Shown: one piece after another, positions 31,637-40,217 of the stretch
Position numbering within the stretch: position 1 is the stretch's first letter
Layout: every line of letters begins with the position of its first letter
Translations under genes and position numbers: made by a program
NCBI GenBank assembly: GCA_049323895.1
Contig: JBMOKT010000039.1
Location: 62,001 to 126,000, forward strand
Length of the DNA stretch: 64,000 nt
Reading direction: 5' to 3'
From: JBMOKT01 sp049323895
Lineage (GTDB): Bacteria; Bacillota; Peptococcia; Peptococcales; BICA1-8
Notes under the pieces: generated by a model
The model's database searches: none
Seen by the model: the letters and a program-made list of their open reading frames with translations, nothing else
What the model was told of the DNA's origin: nothing

Positions 31637-34600
31637 ATGGGCTTACCAGAAGTAATCGGCATTGATAAAAGTAAATGTCAGCACTGTCTGGCTTGTATCA
31701 GGGTTTGCCCGGTAAAACTTTGCAATGTGGTGGAACCTAATGGAATATCCGTGAAATCAGAGCTGTGCATTGGATGTGGTGAATGCATTAGAGCTTGTGC
31801 TGAAAAGGGTCACCATGCCCGTTACGGCGTGGATGATTTTACCAATTTTCTGCAGGATTTGACAGCTGGAGTTCCTCTGGGTGTTTTAGTTGCTCCGGCA
31901 GCAGCCGTTAATTACCATCCCTGGTATCCGCAATTATTAACTGCTTTAAGGTGTATCGGCGTACGTAATGTTTTTGACGTAAGTTTTGGAGCGGAAATTA
32001 CTACATATTTATATGTTAAAGCTTTAGAGGCTGGTGTTAGTACACCGATTATTGCCCAACCATGTCCTGCAGTCGTTAGTTACATTGAGACTTATCATAG
32101 TGATTTGATTCCTTATCTGGCTCCTACCCATTCGCCAACTATAGATGCGGCTATTTGGCTTAAGACACAACCGGAGTTTAAGGACCTAAAACTTGCGTTT
32201 TTGGGACCTTGTCTAGCAAAACGCCGTGAGTTTCACGACCCTAATACTCATGGAGTTGTGGCCTATAATGTAACCTTCAAGTCATTTACAAACTATTTGA
32301 ACCAGCAGGGAATTCGTTTAGAGGAATTAAAACCGTCGGATTTTGATAGCCCTGAGGCTGAGCGGGCTGTGGGATACTCACAACCGGGCGGTTTAACCGA
32401 TACATTTAGACGTTTTGGAATTGCGATTCGGAAAGCAGATATTCCTAGGATAGAGGGTCCGGAAGAAGTATACGGGAAATACCTTGCTGAGCTAATGGAG
32501 GATATTAGGTCCGGCCAAGCTCCTGTGCTTGTGGACGTTCTTAATTGTGCCTATGGATGCAACGGTGGTCCTTGTGTTAGTCATAATCTTTCAAAGTATA
32601 AGATTGATTTAATCATTGATGAACGGAAGTCAGCGCAGATTGCGAAGCATCAAACTGCAATGGAAGGTGATCCCCGTATAATCTTCCGGGAGTTTTACCG
32701 AGACCTTGAGAACAATGAATCAGCATATTCCCGTACATACAGCGACAAATCTGCAAGCCGTTATCTTAAATCTCCCTCTCCATCAGAGGAGGAAAATATC
32801 TGGATACTTATGCATAAGCTCACTCTTGAAGAGCGTGGTATAAACTGTGCTTCGTGCGGCTACGGCAATTGCCGGGATATGATGCTGGCTATTTATAACG
32901 ATCTTAATCCGTTGGAGAGCTGCAAATACTATCTCTTTAAAGAAAATGAGCGTTACTTGCGCAAGGTTGAGGAACAGACTTTGGAGATTGAAGAACAGCG
33001 TGACGAAATTGCCACCTGGAATGAAGTGCTTGAGCAAACTGTTGCAAATCGTACAAATGCTTTGCGAAATCTTCTCAATAATGCGGGGCAAGGGTTTTTG
33101 TCCTTTGGGTCAGATTTATTAGTACGGGAGGAGTACAGCAGCGAATGCAATAAGATTTTTGGTGTCCCGATTTCAGGAACCAAATTTTCTAATCTTATAT
33201 TCTCCAAGGATCAGGAACAACAAGCTTTTGTTGAGTCCCTCTTTTCTGAGATTTTTAATCACCAGGATAATAACTTGCGGGAAATTTATCTTCCATTACT
33301 TCCCGAGGAAGTAATAATTAATTCCAAGCACATTAACATTCAGTACAAAATGATTAAAGATCCCGGATGTGACAGAACAGAAGTCTGTATGGTTATATTG
33401 AGCGATGTAACAGAGAATCGGCTTTTAGAAAGCCAAGTGGAAAAAGAACGCAACCTTCTGAAAATGGTCGTTAAAGTCATTGTTAACCGAACTGATTTTA
33501 TCCAAAATGTTAAAGATTTTCGCCGATTTATTACTTCCGGGTTACAGAGAATTTTGGCAGGTTCGGTTACAAATGAGGAAAAGTTTGCTTTGATTTTTCG
33601 CCAATTGCATACCTTTAAGGGTAACTTCAGCCAATTAGATATGGGTTTTATAGTAGAGCGCTTGCACCAATTGGAAACAAAGATGACTGATTTTAAAATT
33701 GAGGGAGGATTGAATTTGGGTCAAGAAGAACTAAAACAGTTATTTAGCGAAATAGATTCGGAAACTTGGTTGCAAGAAGACTTGGCTTACCTTGAAGAAA
33801 TTCTGGGTCAAAAGCTTTTAACTGAACATGACGAATTGGTTATAAGTAAAAGCAAATTGATTGAACTCGAAAAACGAATTGAAACCCTTTTACCGCCCTC
33901 AGAGTGTAAACTTCTGATTCCCGAACTGCGCAGGCTTCGTTATAAGCCTCTCGCTGAATTATTTACATCTTTTGGGGATTATGTAACCAGGCTGGCAGGG
34001 CGTTTCGAGAAACCTATATTTCCTGTGAAATTCAGTGCAGAACCTATACAAGTAGACCCGGATGTTTACAAAGGTGTTATAAAGTCCCTTGTGCATGTCT
34101 TTCGTAATGCCGTTGATCATGGAATAGAGAGCTTAGAAGAACGGGTGGAAATTGGTAAGGAAGAATATGGCGAGATATCAATAACAATTTCGACCAATGA
34201 TAGGTATATCGTCATAGCTATTAGTGATGATGGCCGAGGAATCGATGCGGCAGATGTACGTCGGAAGGCAATAGCTCAATGTTTGCTTCCTGAAGAACAA
34301 CTAAGTAATGCTAGTGACGAAGAAATTCTCCAACTTATTTTTGTTGACGGCTTTTCTACAAATGACAATGTATCGGAAGTTTCCGGCAGGGGTGTGGGTC
34401 TAGCGGCGCTCAAAAATGAGTTAACAAACTTAGGAGGCTATCCAAGGGTAGAAACTGTTTTAGGTCAGGGGACGACATTCTATCTCTATTTACCGTTAGA
34501 GACTGAAGAAGTATGGACTATACCTGTCAGTGATTTATTAGGTCCCTTGCTGAAGACAGCCAGGTCTTTTCTCTCGGAACAAATTGGTCTGGAATCAACA

Positions 34601-35032
34601 CCTGCTGATGACACCGCTATAATCCAACCCAAGTCTTTGGAACTAAATAAAAAGACGGTTCTCTTGGATATCAGAGGTGCTATCGAATGTTATTTTGTTT
34701 TAAGTGTTGATGATGAAGTTTTGAGACTGATGGTGCGAAATTATTTAATAGATGATCTTCAACCCGGTGAGGAAGAAGAATATATGCAGGATATCCTAGC
34801 TGAGAGTGCCAATACAATTTTGGGGAATTCGATTAAACATTTCCCGGGTCTTGAAGAATTGTTGATTATTGGTAGTCCGGTAGCATTGGCCTCTGAAGAA
34901 GCCTTAATGAGATACAAGGAATCGCAGATTTGGAGTTGTCAGCTACAAACTTCTGCAGGTCGGTTTATATTAGGATTGGTTGTGTCGGAGAATGCTGCTA
35001 GAGGTCGTCTTGTTGATGGAAATATTAGGTAG
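31637..35032 (+). CDS. [FeFe]-hydrogenase-like sensor fused to a CheA-type kinase and CheX domain
   Basis: 1131 residues from the ATG at 31637 (GAGAGG upstream). In order: 2[4Fe-4S] ferredoxin (Cys about 14-54); an H-cluster domain (about 80-370) with motif L1 AQPCPAVV, L2 GPCLAKRREF and L3 VLNCAYGCNGGPC; a further [4Fe-4S] domain (CASCGYGNC and a later Cys, about 404-430); a coiled coil (about 440-475); a PAS-like part; an HPt domain with QLHTFKGNFSQLD (phospho-His about 658); a CheA-like ATPase (HVFRNAVDHGIESLEERVE, ISDDGRGID, SGRGVGLAAL); and a CheX-like C-terminus (about 1010-1131). All four H-cluster ligand cysteines are present. The proton-relay Cys before the L1 ligand is Pro, which suits a sensory rather than catalytic hydrogenase. 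No CheW domain and no membrane segment. Confidence 0.88.
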   Translation: MGLPEVIGIDKSKCQHCLACIRVCPVKLCNVVEPNGISVKSELCIGCGECIRACAEKGHHARYGVDDFTNFLQDLTAGVPLGVLVAPAAAVNYHPWYPQLLTALRCIGVRNVFDVSFGAEITTYLYVKALEAGVSTPIIAQPCPAVVSYIETYHSDLIPYLAPTHSPTIDAAIWLKTQPEFKDLKLAFLGPCLAKRREFHDPNTHGVVAYNVTFKSFTNYLNQQGIRLEELKPSDFDSPEAERAVGYSQPGGLTDTFRRFGIAIRKADIPRIEGPEEVYGKYLAELMEDIRSGQAPVLVDVLNCAYGCNGGPCVSHNLSKYKIDLIIDERKSAQIAKHQTAMEGDPRIIFREFYRDLENNESAYSRTYSDKSASRYLKSPSPSEEENIWILMHKLTLEERGINCASCGYGNCRDMMLAIYNDLNPLESCKYYLFKENERYLRKVEEQTLEIEEQRDEIATWNEVLEQTVANRTNALRNLLNNAGQGFLSFGSDLLVREEYSSECNKIFGVPISGTKFSNLIFSKDQEQQAFVESLFSEIFNHQDNNLREIYLPLLPEEVIINSKHINIQYKMIKDPGCDRTEVCMVILSDVTENRLLESQVEKERNLLKMVVKVIVNRTDFIQNVKDFRRFITSGLQRILAGSVTNEEKFALIFRQLHTFKGNFSQLDMGFIVERLHQLETKMTDFKIEGGLNLGQEELKQLFSEIDSETWLQEDLAYLEEILGQKLLTEHDELVISKSKLIELEKRIETLLPPSECKLLIPELRRLRYKPLAELFTSFGDYVTRLAGRFEKPIFPVKFSAEPIQVDPDVYKGVIKSLVHVFRNAVDHGIESLEERVEIGKEEYGEISITISTNDRYIVIAISDDGRGIDAADVRRKAIAQCLLPEEQLSNASDEEILQLIFVDGFSTNDNVSEVSGRGVGLAALKNELTNLGGYPRVETVLGQGTTFYLYLPLETEEVWTIPVSDLLGPLLKTARSFLSEQIGLESTPADDTAIIQPKSLELNKKTVLLDIRGAIECYFVLSVDDEVLRLMVRNYLIDDLQPGEEEEYMQDILAESANTILGNSIKHFPGLEELLIIGSPVALASEEALMRYKESQIWSCQLQTSAGRFILGLVVSENAARGRLVDGNIR

Positions 35033-35049
35033 AAGGAGGCTTTTTCAAT

Positions 35050-35793
35050 ATGGCACGAGTTCTTATTGTTGATGATTCTACAATTATGCGCAAAAACCTA
35101 AAAACGGTTCTCACCCAAGCCGGTCATACGGTAGTCGGGGAAGCAATAGATGGCGGACAGGCCCATCTAATGTATCGTTCCTATCTCCCTGATTTAGTAA
35201 CCATGGATATTACTATGCCTAAAGTTAACGGGATTGAGGCTGTTAAAATGATTATAAAAGAGTTCCCCGAAGCAAAAATCGTGATGATTAGTGCTCTGGA
35301 TCAACGAAGTATGGTTTTGGAAGCACTTAAAGAGGGAGCAAAACATTATATAATAAAACCGATTAATCACGAAAAGGTGATTATGGTCGTTAATAAGGTA
35401 TTGGATATCAATGTTCAAAAGACGAGCGAAAATTCTGAGGAAAACTTAATAGATACCAATCCGCCACGAGAAGACATTAACGATCCATTTGTCATTGAAA
35501 ATATTGATAATACCTTTCACATTATCCTTTCTCCTAGCCTTAATGAAGAGAACTTTGCCTCGCTCACACAGGCAATACAAGGCTTATTGTTTGTTAAACC
35601 TTTAAAAGTAGTATTTAATTTTGGTCGAATAGAAACGTTGCCGGACCCGCTTCTAGCTAAAGCCGGGGATATGGTTAAAGCTATTAGAAATGCCAAAGGT
35701 TTTATAAAGGTAGTGGCACGTAATAAAGATTTTATTCAAACAGTCAAAGCCAAAGGAATCAATGACCTAGCTGAGATTTCAGAAACTATCTAG
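35050..35793 (+). CDS. response regulator with receiver and STAS-like domains
   Basis: 247 residues. The receiver domain (1-120) has the acidic pair in LIVDDS, phospho-acceptor Asp53 in TMDITMP and the lysine in YIIKPIN. The second part (about 145-247, IENIDNTFHIILSPSL to DLAEISETI) has the length and strand-helix pattern of a STAS domain; no DNA-binding domain is present. It starts 17 bases after the hydrogenase-like kinase with an AGGAGG site and should be its phosphorylation partner. STAS domains bind anti-sigma factors or other proteins, so output may be by partner switching. Confidence 0.85.
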   Translation: MARVLIVDDSTIMRKNLKTVLTQAGHTVVGEAIDGGQAHLMYRSYLPDLVTMDITMPKVNGIEAVKMIIKEFPEAKIVMISALDQRSMVLEALKEGAKHYIIKPINHEKVIMVVNKVLDINVQKTSENSEENLIDTNPPREDINDPFVIENIDNTFHIILSPSLNEENFASLTQAIQGLLFVKPLKVVFNFGRIETLPDPLLAKAGDMVKAIRNAKGFIKVVARNKDFIQTVKAKGINDLAEISETI

Positions 35794-35827
35794 GTGGCTA
35801 TTTAACTGTTTAGTGGTATCTAGGGGA

Positions 35828-35848
35828 GGGGACAGGGAACCTGTCCCC
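35828..35848. repeat. GGGGACAGG palindrome
   Basis: GGGGACAGG-GAA-CCTGTCCCC, a perfect 9-base inverted repeat about 35 bases after the response regulator stop. Similar to the palindrome at 22081. It may act as a terminator without a T-tract or be a REP-like repeat. Confidence 0.6.
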
Positions 35849-35895
35849 TCGTTCCTGCCATCTCTCTCTTCTTACGTCTATAGGCAACCAAAATA

Positions 35896-35904
35896 TGGTA
35901 TAAT
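35896..35904 (+). promoter_or_regulatory. extended -10 promoter of the AbiEii-type pair
   Basis: TGGTATAAT, a TATAAT with TGn extension. The predicted start of transcription (about 35911) leaves only about 11 bases before the ATG at 35922, with GGGGTGA as the only ribosome site. Confidence 0.5.
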
Positions 35905-35921
35905 ACTTTTGGGGTGATTTT

Positions 35922-36218
35922 ATGTTGCCGGAAAAGATTAGGAAATTCTTTTGGGAATATAGTGGGACTGAAATAGATATCCAGGAAAACTGGTTCTTTA
36001 TCATAGAACGTTTATTTGAATATGGGGATTTTGAGGCCGTTAAATGGGCTTTTAAGCATTTTGACCAAACCCAGTTGGTTGAAGTAGTCAAAACTAGCCG
36101 CAACCTTTCCAGAAAAACCGCTTCGATGTGGCAAAACTATTTTAATTTGCCAAAGGAGGAGATAAGGTGTATGAATTTATCATGTCAGAGGACCGACATA
36201 CCCTTCTTGTCAAATTAG
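35922..36218 (+). CDS. probable antitoxin partner of the AbiEii-type toxin
   Basis: 98 residues, with an LPEKIRKFFWEYSGTEIDIQ start and the pattern ERLFEYGDFEAVKWAFKHFD, then RNLSRKTASMWQNYF. Proteins of this type (DUF6922-like) regularly precede AbiEii nucleotidyltransferases. It overlaps that gene by 52 bases. I infer the antitoxin role from the pairing; the fold looks helical and DNA-binding is not obvious. Confidence 0.65.
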   Translation: MLPEKIRKFFWEYSGTEIDIQENWFFIIERLFEYGDFEAVKWAFKHFDQTQLVEVVKTSRNLSRKTASMWQNYFNLPKEEIRCMNLSCQRTDIPFLSN

Positions 36219-36802
36219 CTGGCAAAAGCTTCCTGGTGGATTTTTACTTAGCCGGTGGAACCGCTTTAGCTTTACACCTTGGACATCGTTGGTCAGAAGA
36301 CTTGGATTTTTTTAGTAAACAAAAATTTGATTCCTTTGCTTTAATTTCTAAGTTGTCAGAAACAGATGAATTTTTTGTAACAGGTCAAGAAATGGATACT
36401 GTTCATGGTTTAATGGGAAATGTTAAACTTAGTTTTCTTCATTATCCCTACTCATTACTTGAGGATTTCCATCTCTATAAGGAAATAAAAATTGCAAGTA
36501 TTAAAGATATAGCTTTAATGAAACTTATCGCCCTAGTCCAAAGAGGAACAAAAAAAGATTTTATAGACTTGTATTTCATTGAAAAAGAAGCAATGAAAAT
36601 AGAGGAACTTATTAACCTGTTTCCTGAAAAATTTAAAATTTCTTCATATCAGCCAATTTTAATTTATAAAAGTTTAGGGTATTTTGAAGATGCAGATAGG
36701 GAAGTTACTCCAAAGATGTTTAAAGAGATTTCTTGGGAGGAAATAAAATCCTATTTTCTCCGAAGACAAAAGGAATTGCTTGAGTGGGAATTAAATAAGT
36801 AG
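36167..36802 (+). CDS. AbiEii/AbiGii-family nucleotidyltransferase toxin
   Basis: 211 residues from a GTG with AAGGAGG seven bases upstream. The nucleotidyltransferase signature is FYLAGGTALALHLGHRWSED followed by LDFF (GG-T-x9-R-S-x-DLDF). A second conserved part is IKDIALMKLIALVQRGTKKD with a further FIDLYF. AbiEii-type toxins add nucleotides to tRNA or other targets and act in phage abortive infection. Small single-domain version. It overlaps its partner gene and ends 100 bases before a long hairpin. Confidence 0.87.
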   Translation: MYEFIMSEDRHTLLVKLAGKSFLVDFYLAGGTALALHLGHRWSEDLDFFSKQKFDSFALISKLSETDEFFVTGQEMDTVHGLMGNVKLSFLHYPYSLLEDFHLYKEIKIASIKDIALMKLIALVQRGTKKDFIDLYFIEKEAMKIEELINLFPEKFKISSYQPILIYKSLGYFEDADREVTPKMFKEISWEEIKSYFLRRQKELLEWELNK

Positions 36803-36906
36803 TTGACATAATTTATTATTCCCGCCCGGCATCATGATTATATACGTCTTTAGTTTATTAAGCATTGGATTTTAAGACCATTGCTGATTCATAAAATATA
36901 ATACAT

Positions 36907-36958
36907 AAAGAGAGTATCAATAACTACTTTTTAAGTAATTAGAGATACTCTCTTTTTA
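36907..36958 (+). terminator. long perfect hairpin after the AbiEii-type pair
   Basis: AAAGAGAGTATC / GATACTCTCTTT, with a second inner pairing TAACTACTT / AAGTAATTA, followed by TTTT. It is nearly palindromic, so it could stop transcription from either side. Confidence 0.75.
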
Positions 36959-37026
36959 TATACCAAGAACTTATATCTTGCCAAATTGGCGAAGAACAGT
37001 GGTATATGTAACCTTCAGGCGCGCGT

Positions 37027-37057
37027 AAGGCAACTAAAATTGCATGCCTTTTTTTGT
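37027..37057 (+). terminator. second hairpin with T-tract ahead of the DUF5058 operon
   Basis: AAGGCA / TGCCTT with a 12-base loop and seven T. No gene ends nearby, so it may be a leader attenuator of the operon starting at 37252 or a relic. The rest of 36803-37251 holds no gene. Confidence 0.45.
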
Positions 37058-37251
37058 ATATAGAAGCTACCCCCAGGTGGTAACTTATACTTATATGACC
37101 TATTGTAAATATGAATACAGTAGCAGATGGGAAACAAGAAAATATTTTCATTATTCCGATTAATTTATAAAATTTTTTACATTGAATGACTTAAGTAAAA
37201 ATAATACTGTTAAATTAGTAACCCCAAATAAAACTAAAGAGGAGGAAAAAC

Positions 37252-37947
37252 ATGGAGTACTTACAAATTGCTAACAGTGTCCCGATGTGGCTGGCAGCAG
37301 GTGCTGCAATTTTTCTGGTCTTATTTCAAGCTTTTATTTTTGTAAAAAAATCATATTCAACTGGTAAGGAAATTGGATTAACAGAAGAACAAATGAAGAG
37401 TGCAATGAAGAGTAGTTTTATCACGTCTTTAGGTCCATCGGTTGTTATTCTAACAGGTTTGTTGGCACTTTTAGTTACTGTAGGCGGACCACTAGCTTGG
37501 ATGAGGTTGTCTTTCATAGGTTCAGTAATGTTTGAGTTAATGGCAGCAAGCTTTGGTACGGCAGCAGTAGGTGTCAAGATGGGTATTGACCCAATGACAA
37601 GTGTAGCATTTGCCAACGCAGTATGGACAATGATTCTAGGCTCTATAGGCTGGATTATTTTTGCAACCTTGTCAGCAAGTAAAATGGACAAGGTACAACA
37701 AAAAGTTTCCAAGGGAGATAAAGGACTTATAAAAGTAATATCAGTAGCTGCTATGCTGGGCTCCTTTGGCTCATTGGTATCTGGACATCTGGTTGCATTG
37801 AATAACAATACTATTGCAGCATTGGCAGGGGGAGCCATTATGCTGGTAATATCTCCCCTAGCTGATAAGAATAATATTAAATGGTTGAAAGAATGGGCTT
37901 TGGCAATCGCTTTGTTCGGCGGCATGTTTGTTGCAGTTGCATTTTAA
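37252..37947 (+). CDS. DUF5058-family membrane protein
   Basis: 231 residues with about six membrane helices (near 12-32, 58-78, 85-105, 118-138, 155-180, 190-230). The fold type and the sequence SYSTGKEIGLTEEQMKSAMK between helices 1 and 2 fit DUF5058. The function is unknown, but the gene stands first in an operon with a second membrane protein and an M20 amidohydrolase, as is common for DUF5058. I infer a transporter for an acylated amino acid or peptide. Confidence 0.72.
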   Translation: MEYLQIANSVPMWLAAGAAIFLVLFQAFIFVKKSYSTGKEIGLTEEQMKSAMKSSFITSLGPSVVILTGLLALLVTVGGPLAWMRLSFIGSVMFELMAASFGTAAVGVKMGIDPMTSVAFANAVWTMILGSIGWIIFATLSASKMDKVQQKVSKGDKGLIKVISVAAMLGSFGSLVSGHLVALNNNTIAALAGGAIMLVISPLADKNNIKWLKEWALAIALFGGMFVAVAF

Positions 37948-37973
37948 CTCAAAAATACGAGGAGGTTACTGTA

Positions 37974-38696
37974 ATGGATAAAAACAAGGATATCTTTGAA
38001 AGTGATTATTTACCTTATATAAACAGATGGGGCAAAATTACTAACTGGTTGGGTGTACTTGCCTCCTTTGGACCTGCGCTGGTTCTTTTAGTTGGATTTG
38101 GCATTATGCCACCAGTTAGCGCAATTATAACCGCCCTTATAGCAATAGCAAGTGCAGTGGGTATTAACTGGGTTATTGAACCAATATCCTATTTCCCAAT
38201 TATCGGTGTAGCAGGAACATATATGGCATTTCTCACGGGTAACATCTCAAATCTTAGGGTACCTAGTGCAGCAGTATCCCAAAAAGTCGCAGGTGTAGAA
38301 CCAGGAAGCAGAGAAGGTGCCATTATAGCAACCCTGGGCATGGCAGTATCAGTTATTGCCAATATTACGGTATTGGCATTAGGAGTATTTGCAGGGACTG
38401 CCATCTTATCAAATTTACCTCCAGAGGTAACAGCTGCATTTAACTACTTACTACCATCATTATTTGGAGCTATTTTTGTGCAATTCGCCCTTATGAAGCT
38501 TAATATTGCGCCTATAGCCTTGGCACTGGGAATTGGACTTACACTTGCTGTAAACGCAGGGATATTCAGTTTCTTGCCAGGCAGACCGACTTATATGGTT
38601 ACTTTAGGAGCAGTATTCGGTACAATAGCCATTGCTGCAGCCCTCTATAAAAATAAATCGGTAAATAAGGGAGTTCCAATAGATGAAAAAAACTGA
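37974..38696 (+). CDS. multi-pass membrane protein, transporter partner
   Basis: 240 residues from the ATG at 37974 (GGAGGT seven bases upstream; an in-frame upstream ATG lies inside the preceding gene). About seven membrane segments with conserved-looking loops (WVIEPISYFPIIGVAGTYMA, AAVSQKVAGVEPGSREGAII). The NLRVPSAAVSQ stretch suggests a two-component carrier with the DUF5058 protein. It overlaps the amidohydrolase gene by 14 bases. No named family recognised. Confidence 0.68.
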   Translation: MDKNKDIFESDYLPYINRWGKITNWLGVLASFGPALVLLVGFGIMPPVSAIITALIAIASAVGINWVIEPISYFPIIGVAGTYMAFLTGNISNLRVPSAAVSQKVAGVEPGSREGAIIATLGMAVSVIANITVLALGVFAGTAILSNLPPEVTAAFNYLLPSLFGAIFVQFALMKLNIAPIALALGIGLTLAVNAGIFSFLPGRPTYMVTLGAVFGTIAIAAALYKNKSVNKGVPIDEKN

Positions 38697-40062
38697 CGTA
38701 TTGAAATATCTGAATAACATAAATGACCAAGTCCAGGATTTAAGTATCAAGATATGGAATAATCCGGAAATTTCAGGGAAGGAAAAAGAGTCAGCCGATT
38801 TATTTAGAAAAATGCTAAAAGGTCATGGCTTTCAAATCAAAGGAATCGATGGCATGGAGCAGGCGTTAATAGCTGAGTATGGCGGCGGTTCACCTGTCAT
38901 AGCTGTGCTGGGGGAATATGATGCATTGCCTGGGTTATCCCAAATGGTAGATACAAAATTTAATCCATTTGAACAAAATGGTCCGGGACATGGTTGCGGG
39001 CACAATCTCCTGGGAGCATCGGCACTGGGCGCAGTACTGGTCATTAAGAAATACCTGGAAGAAACGAGGCTTAGCGGTACAATACGGTTTTACGGTTGTC
39101 CCGAAGAAGAAACCTTGGCAGGTAAGGTAAAGATGATCAAAAAGGGTGCCTTCGATGGCTGTGACATTGCTTTGAGCTGGCATCCAATGAGTGTAAACAC
39201 AGCTTTAGAGAATGCATTTTTAGCCAATAATTCAATTAAATTTAGGTTCAACGGTATATCCTCTCATGCAGGACAATCACCTGAGGTGGGGAGGAGCGCT
39301 CTTGATGCGGTTGAGCTTATGAATGTAGGAGCTAACTACTTAAGAGAGCATGTCATTGAGAAGGCTCGTATTCACTACACCATTACCAATGCAGGCGGAG
39401 CGCCAAACATTATCCCCAAGGAAGCAGAATCTTGGTACTTTGTAAGAGCGCCTTACAGAAAAGATGTGGAAGAAATAACTGAGAGATTATTTAAGGTAGC
39501 AAAAGGCGCAGCAATGATGACAGAAACAACGGTTGACTACGAGGTCATCAGTGGTTGCTATGAGATGCTGCCAAATAAAGTACTATTTGATTTAACATAT
39601 AAAAATATGGCGGAAATAGGTGCCCCGAGCTATACCGAGAATGATTTGGCATTTGCCAAAGCGCTCCAAGAAACTCTAGACCCCAATATGGCTGAAGGTG
39701 AAATAAAGAAATTTATGTCTACTGACAGCGATGAAAAAACATATATTCACCAAGGGGTTCTGGAAAAAGTAAAAGTAAATTCAGTTGTGGTTGCAGGTTC
39801 CTCAGATAGCGGGGATGTATCTTGGATCATGCCGATGAACTTGTTTCTCACAGCTTGCTTTCCACTGGGAGTAGCAAATCACTCCTGGCAAGCAACATCC
39901 TCCGCAGGCTCTTCCATCGGGATGAAAGGTATGATCTATGCAGCCCAGGTTTTATCAGGCATAATGTATGACCTGCTAAACGATCTAAGCTTAGTAGCAG
40001 ATGCCAAAGCGGAATTCAATAAAAGAACAGAAAAAAGAAAATATCTCAGCCCATTGAAGTAA
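38683..40062 (+). CDS. M20-family amidohydrolase (AbgB-like)
   Basis: 459 residues. The metal site is visible: GHGCGHNLLGASALG, GCPEEE with the general-base Glu, and SWHPMSVN. A dimerisation insert (about 185-300, HAGQSPEVGRSALDAVELMN) follows. Closest in pattern to AbgB, which splits p-aminobenzoyl-glutamate, and to other N-acyl amino acid hydrolases. It overlaps the upstream membrane gene by 14 bases, so uptake and cleavage are likely linked. A PucR regulator follows. Confidence 0.87.
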   Translation: MKKTDVLKYLNNINDQVQDLSIKIWNNPEISGKEKESADLFRKMLKGHGFQIKGIDGMEQALIAEYGGGSPVIAVLGEYDALPGLSQMVDTKFNPFEQNGPGHGCGHNLLGASALGAVLVIKKYLEETRLSGTIRFYGCPEEETLAGKVKMIKKGAFDGCDIALSWHPMSVNTALENAFLANNSIKFRFNGISSHAGQSPEVGRSALDAVELMNVGANYLREHVIEKARIHYTITNAGGAPNIIPKEAESWYFVRAPYRKDVEEITERLFKVAKGAAMMTETTVDYEVISGCYEMLPNKVLFDLTYKNMAEIGAPSYTENDLAFAKALQETLDPNMAEGEIKKFMSTDSDEKTYIHQGVLEKVKVNSVVVAGSSDSGDVSWIMPMNLFLTACFPLGVANHSWQATSSAGSSIGMKGMIYAAQVLSGIMYDLLNDLSLVADAKAEFNKRTEKRKYLSPLK

Positions 40063-40071
40063 TTACAAAAT

Positions 40072-40105
40072 GGCACTAGGTTCAAAGGACTTAGTGTCTT
40101 CTTTG
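40072..40105 (+). terminator. terminator after the amidohydrolase
   Basis: GGCACTA / TAGTGTC stem around a 13-base loop followed by TTCTTTGTGTT. Moderate T-tract. Confidence 0.6.
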
Positions 40106-40217
40106 TGTTGTTTAAAAAGTTATATGGTTTCATCTATAAATCCTCCTTTGGGCTTAGATATTATTTGTATAATGCAGTATAATTGATTCGAAGGTCATTG
40201 AAGAGGGAGGTGAACGC

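Noticed and set aside
31637..35032. Catalytic hydrogen-producing hydrogenase
   Set aside because: The proton-relay cysteine of motif L1 is replaced by proline, and the rest of the chain is signalling domains, so a sensor is more likely.
37326..37925. 199-codon minus-strand open frame
   Set aside because: Antisense to the DUF5058 gene; hydrophobic codons on the other strand produce the open frame.
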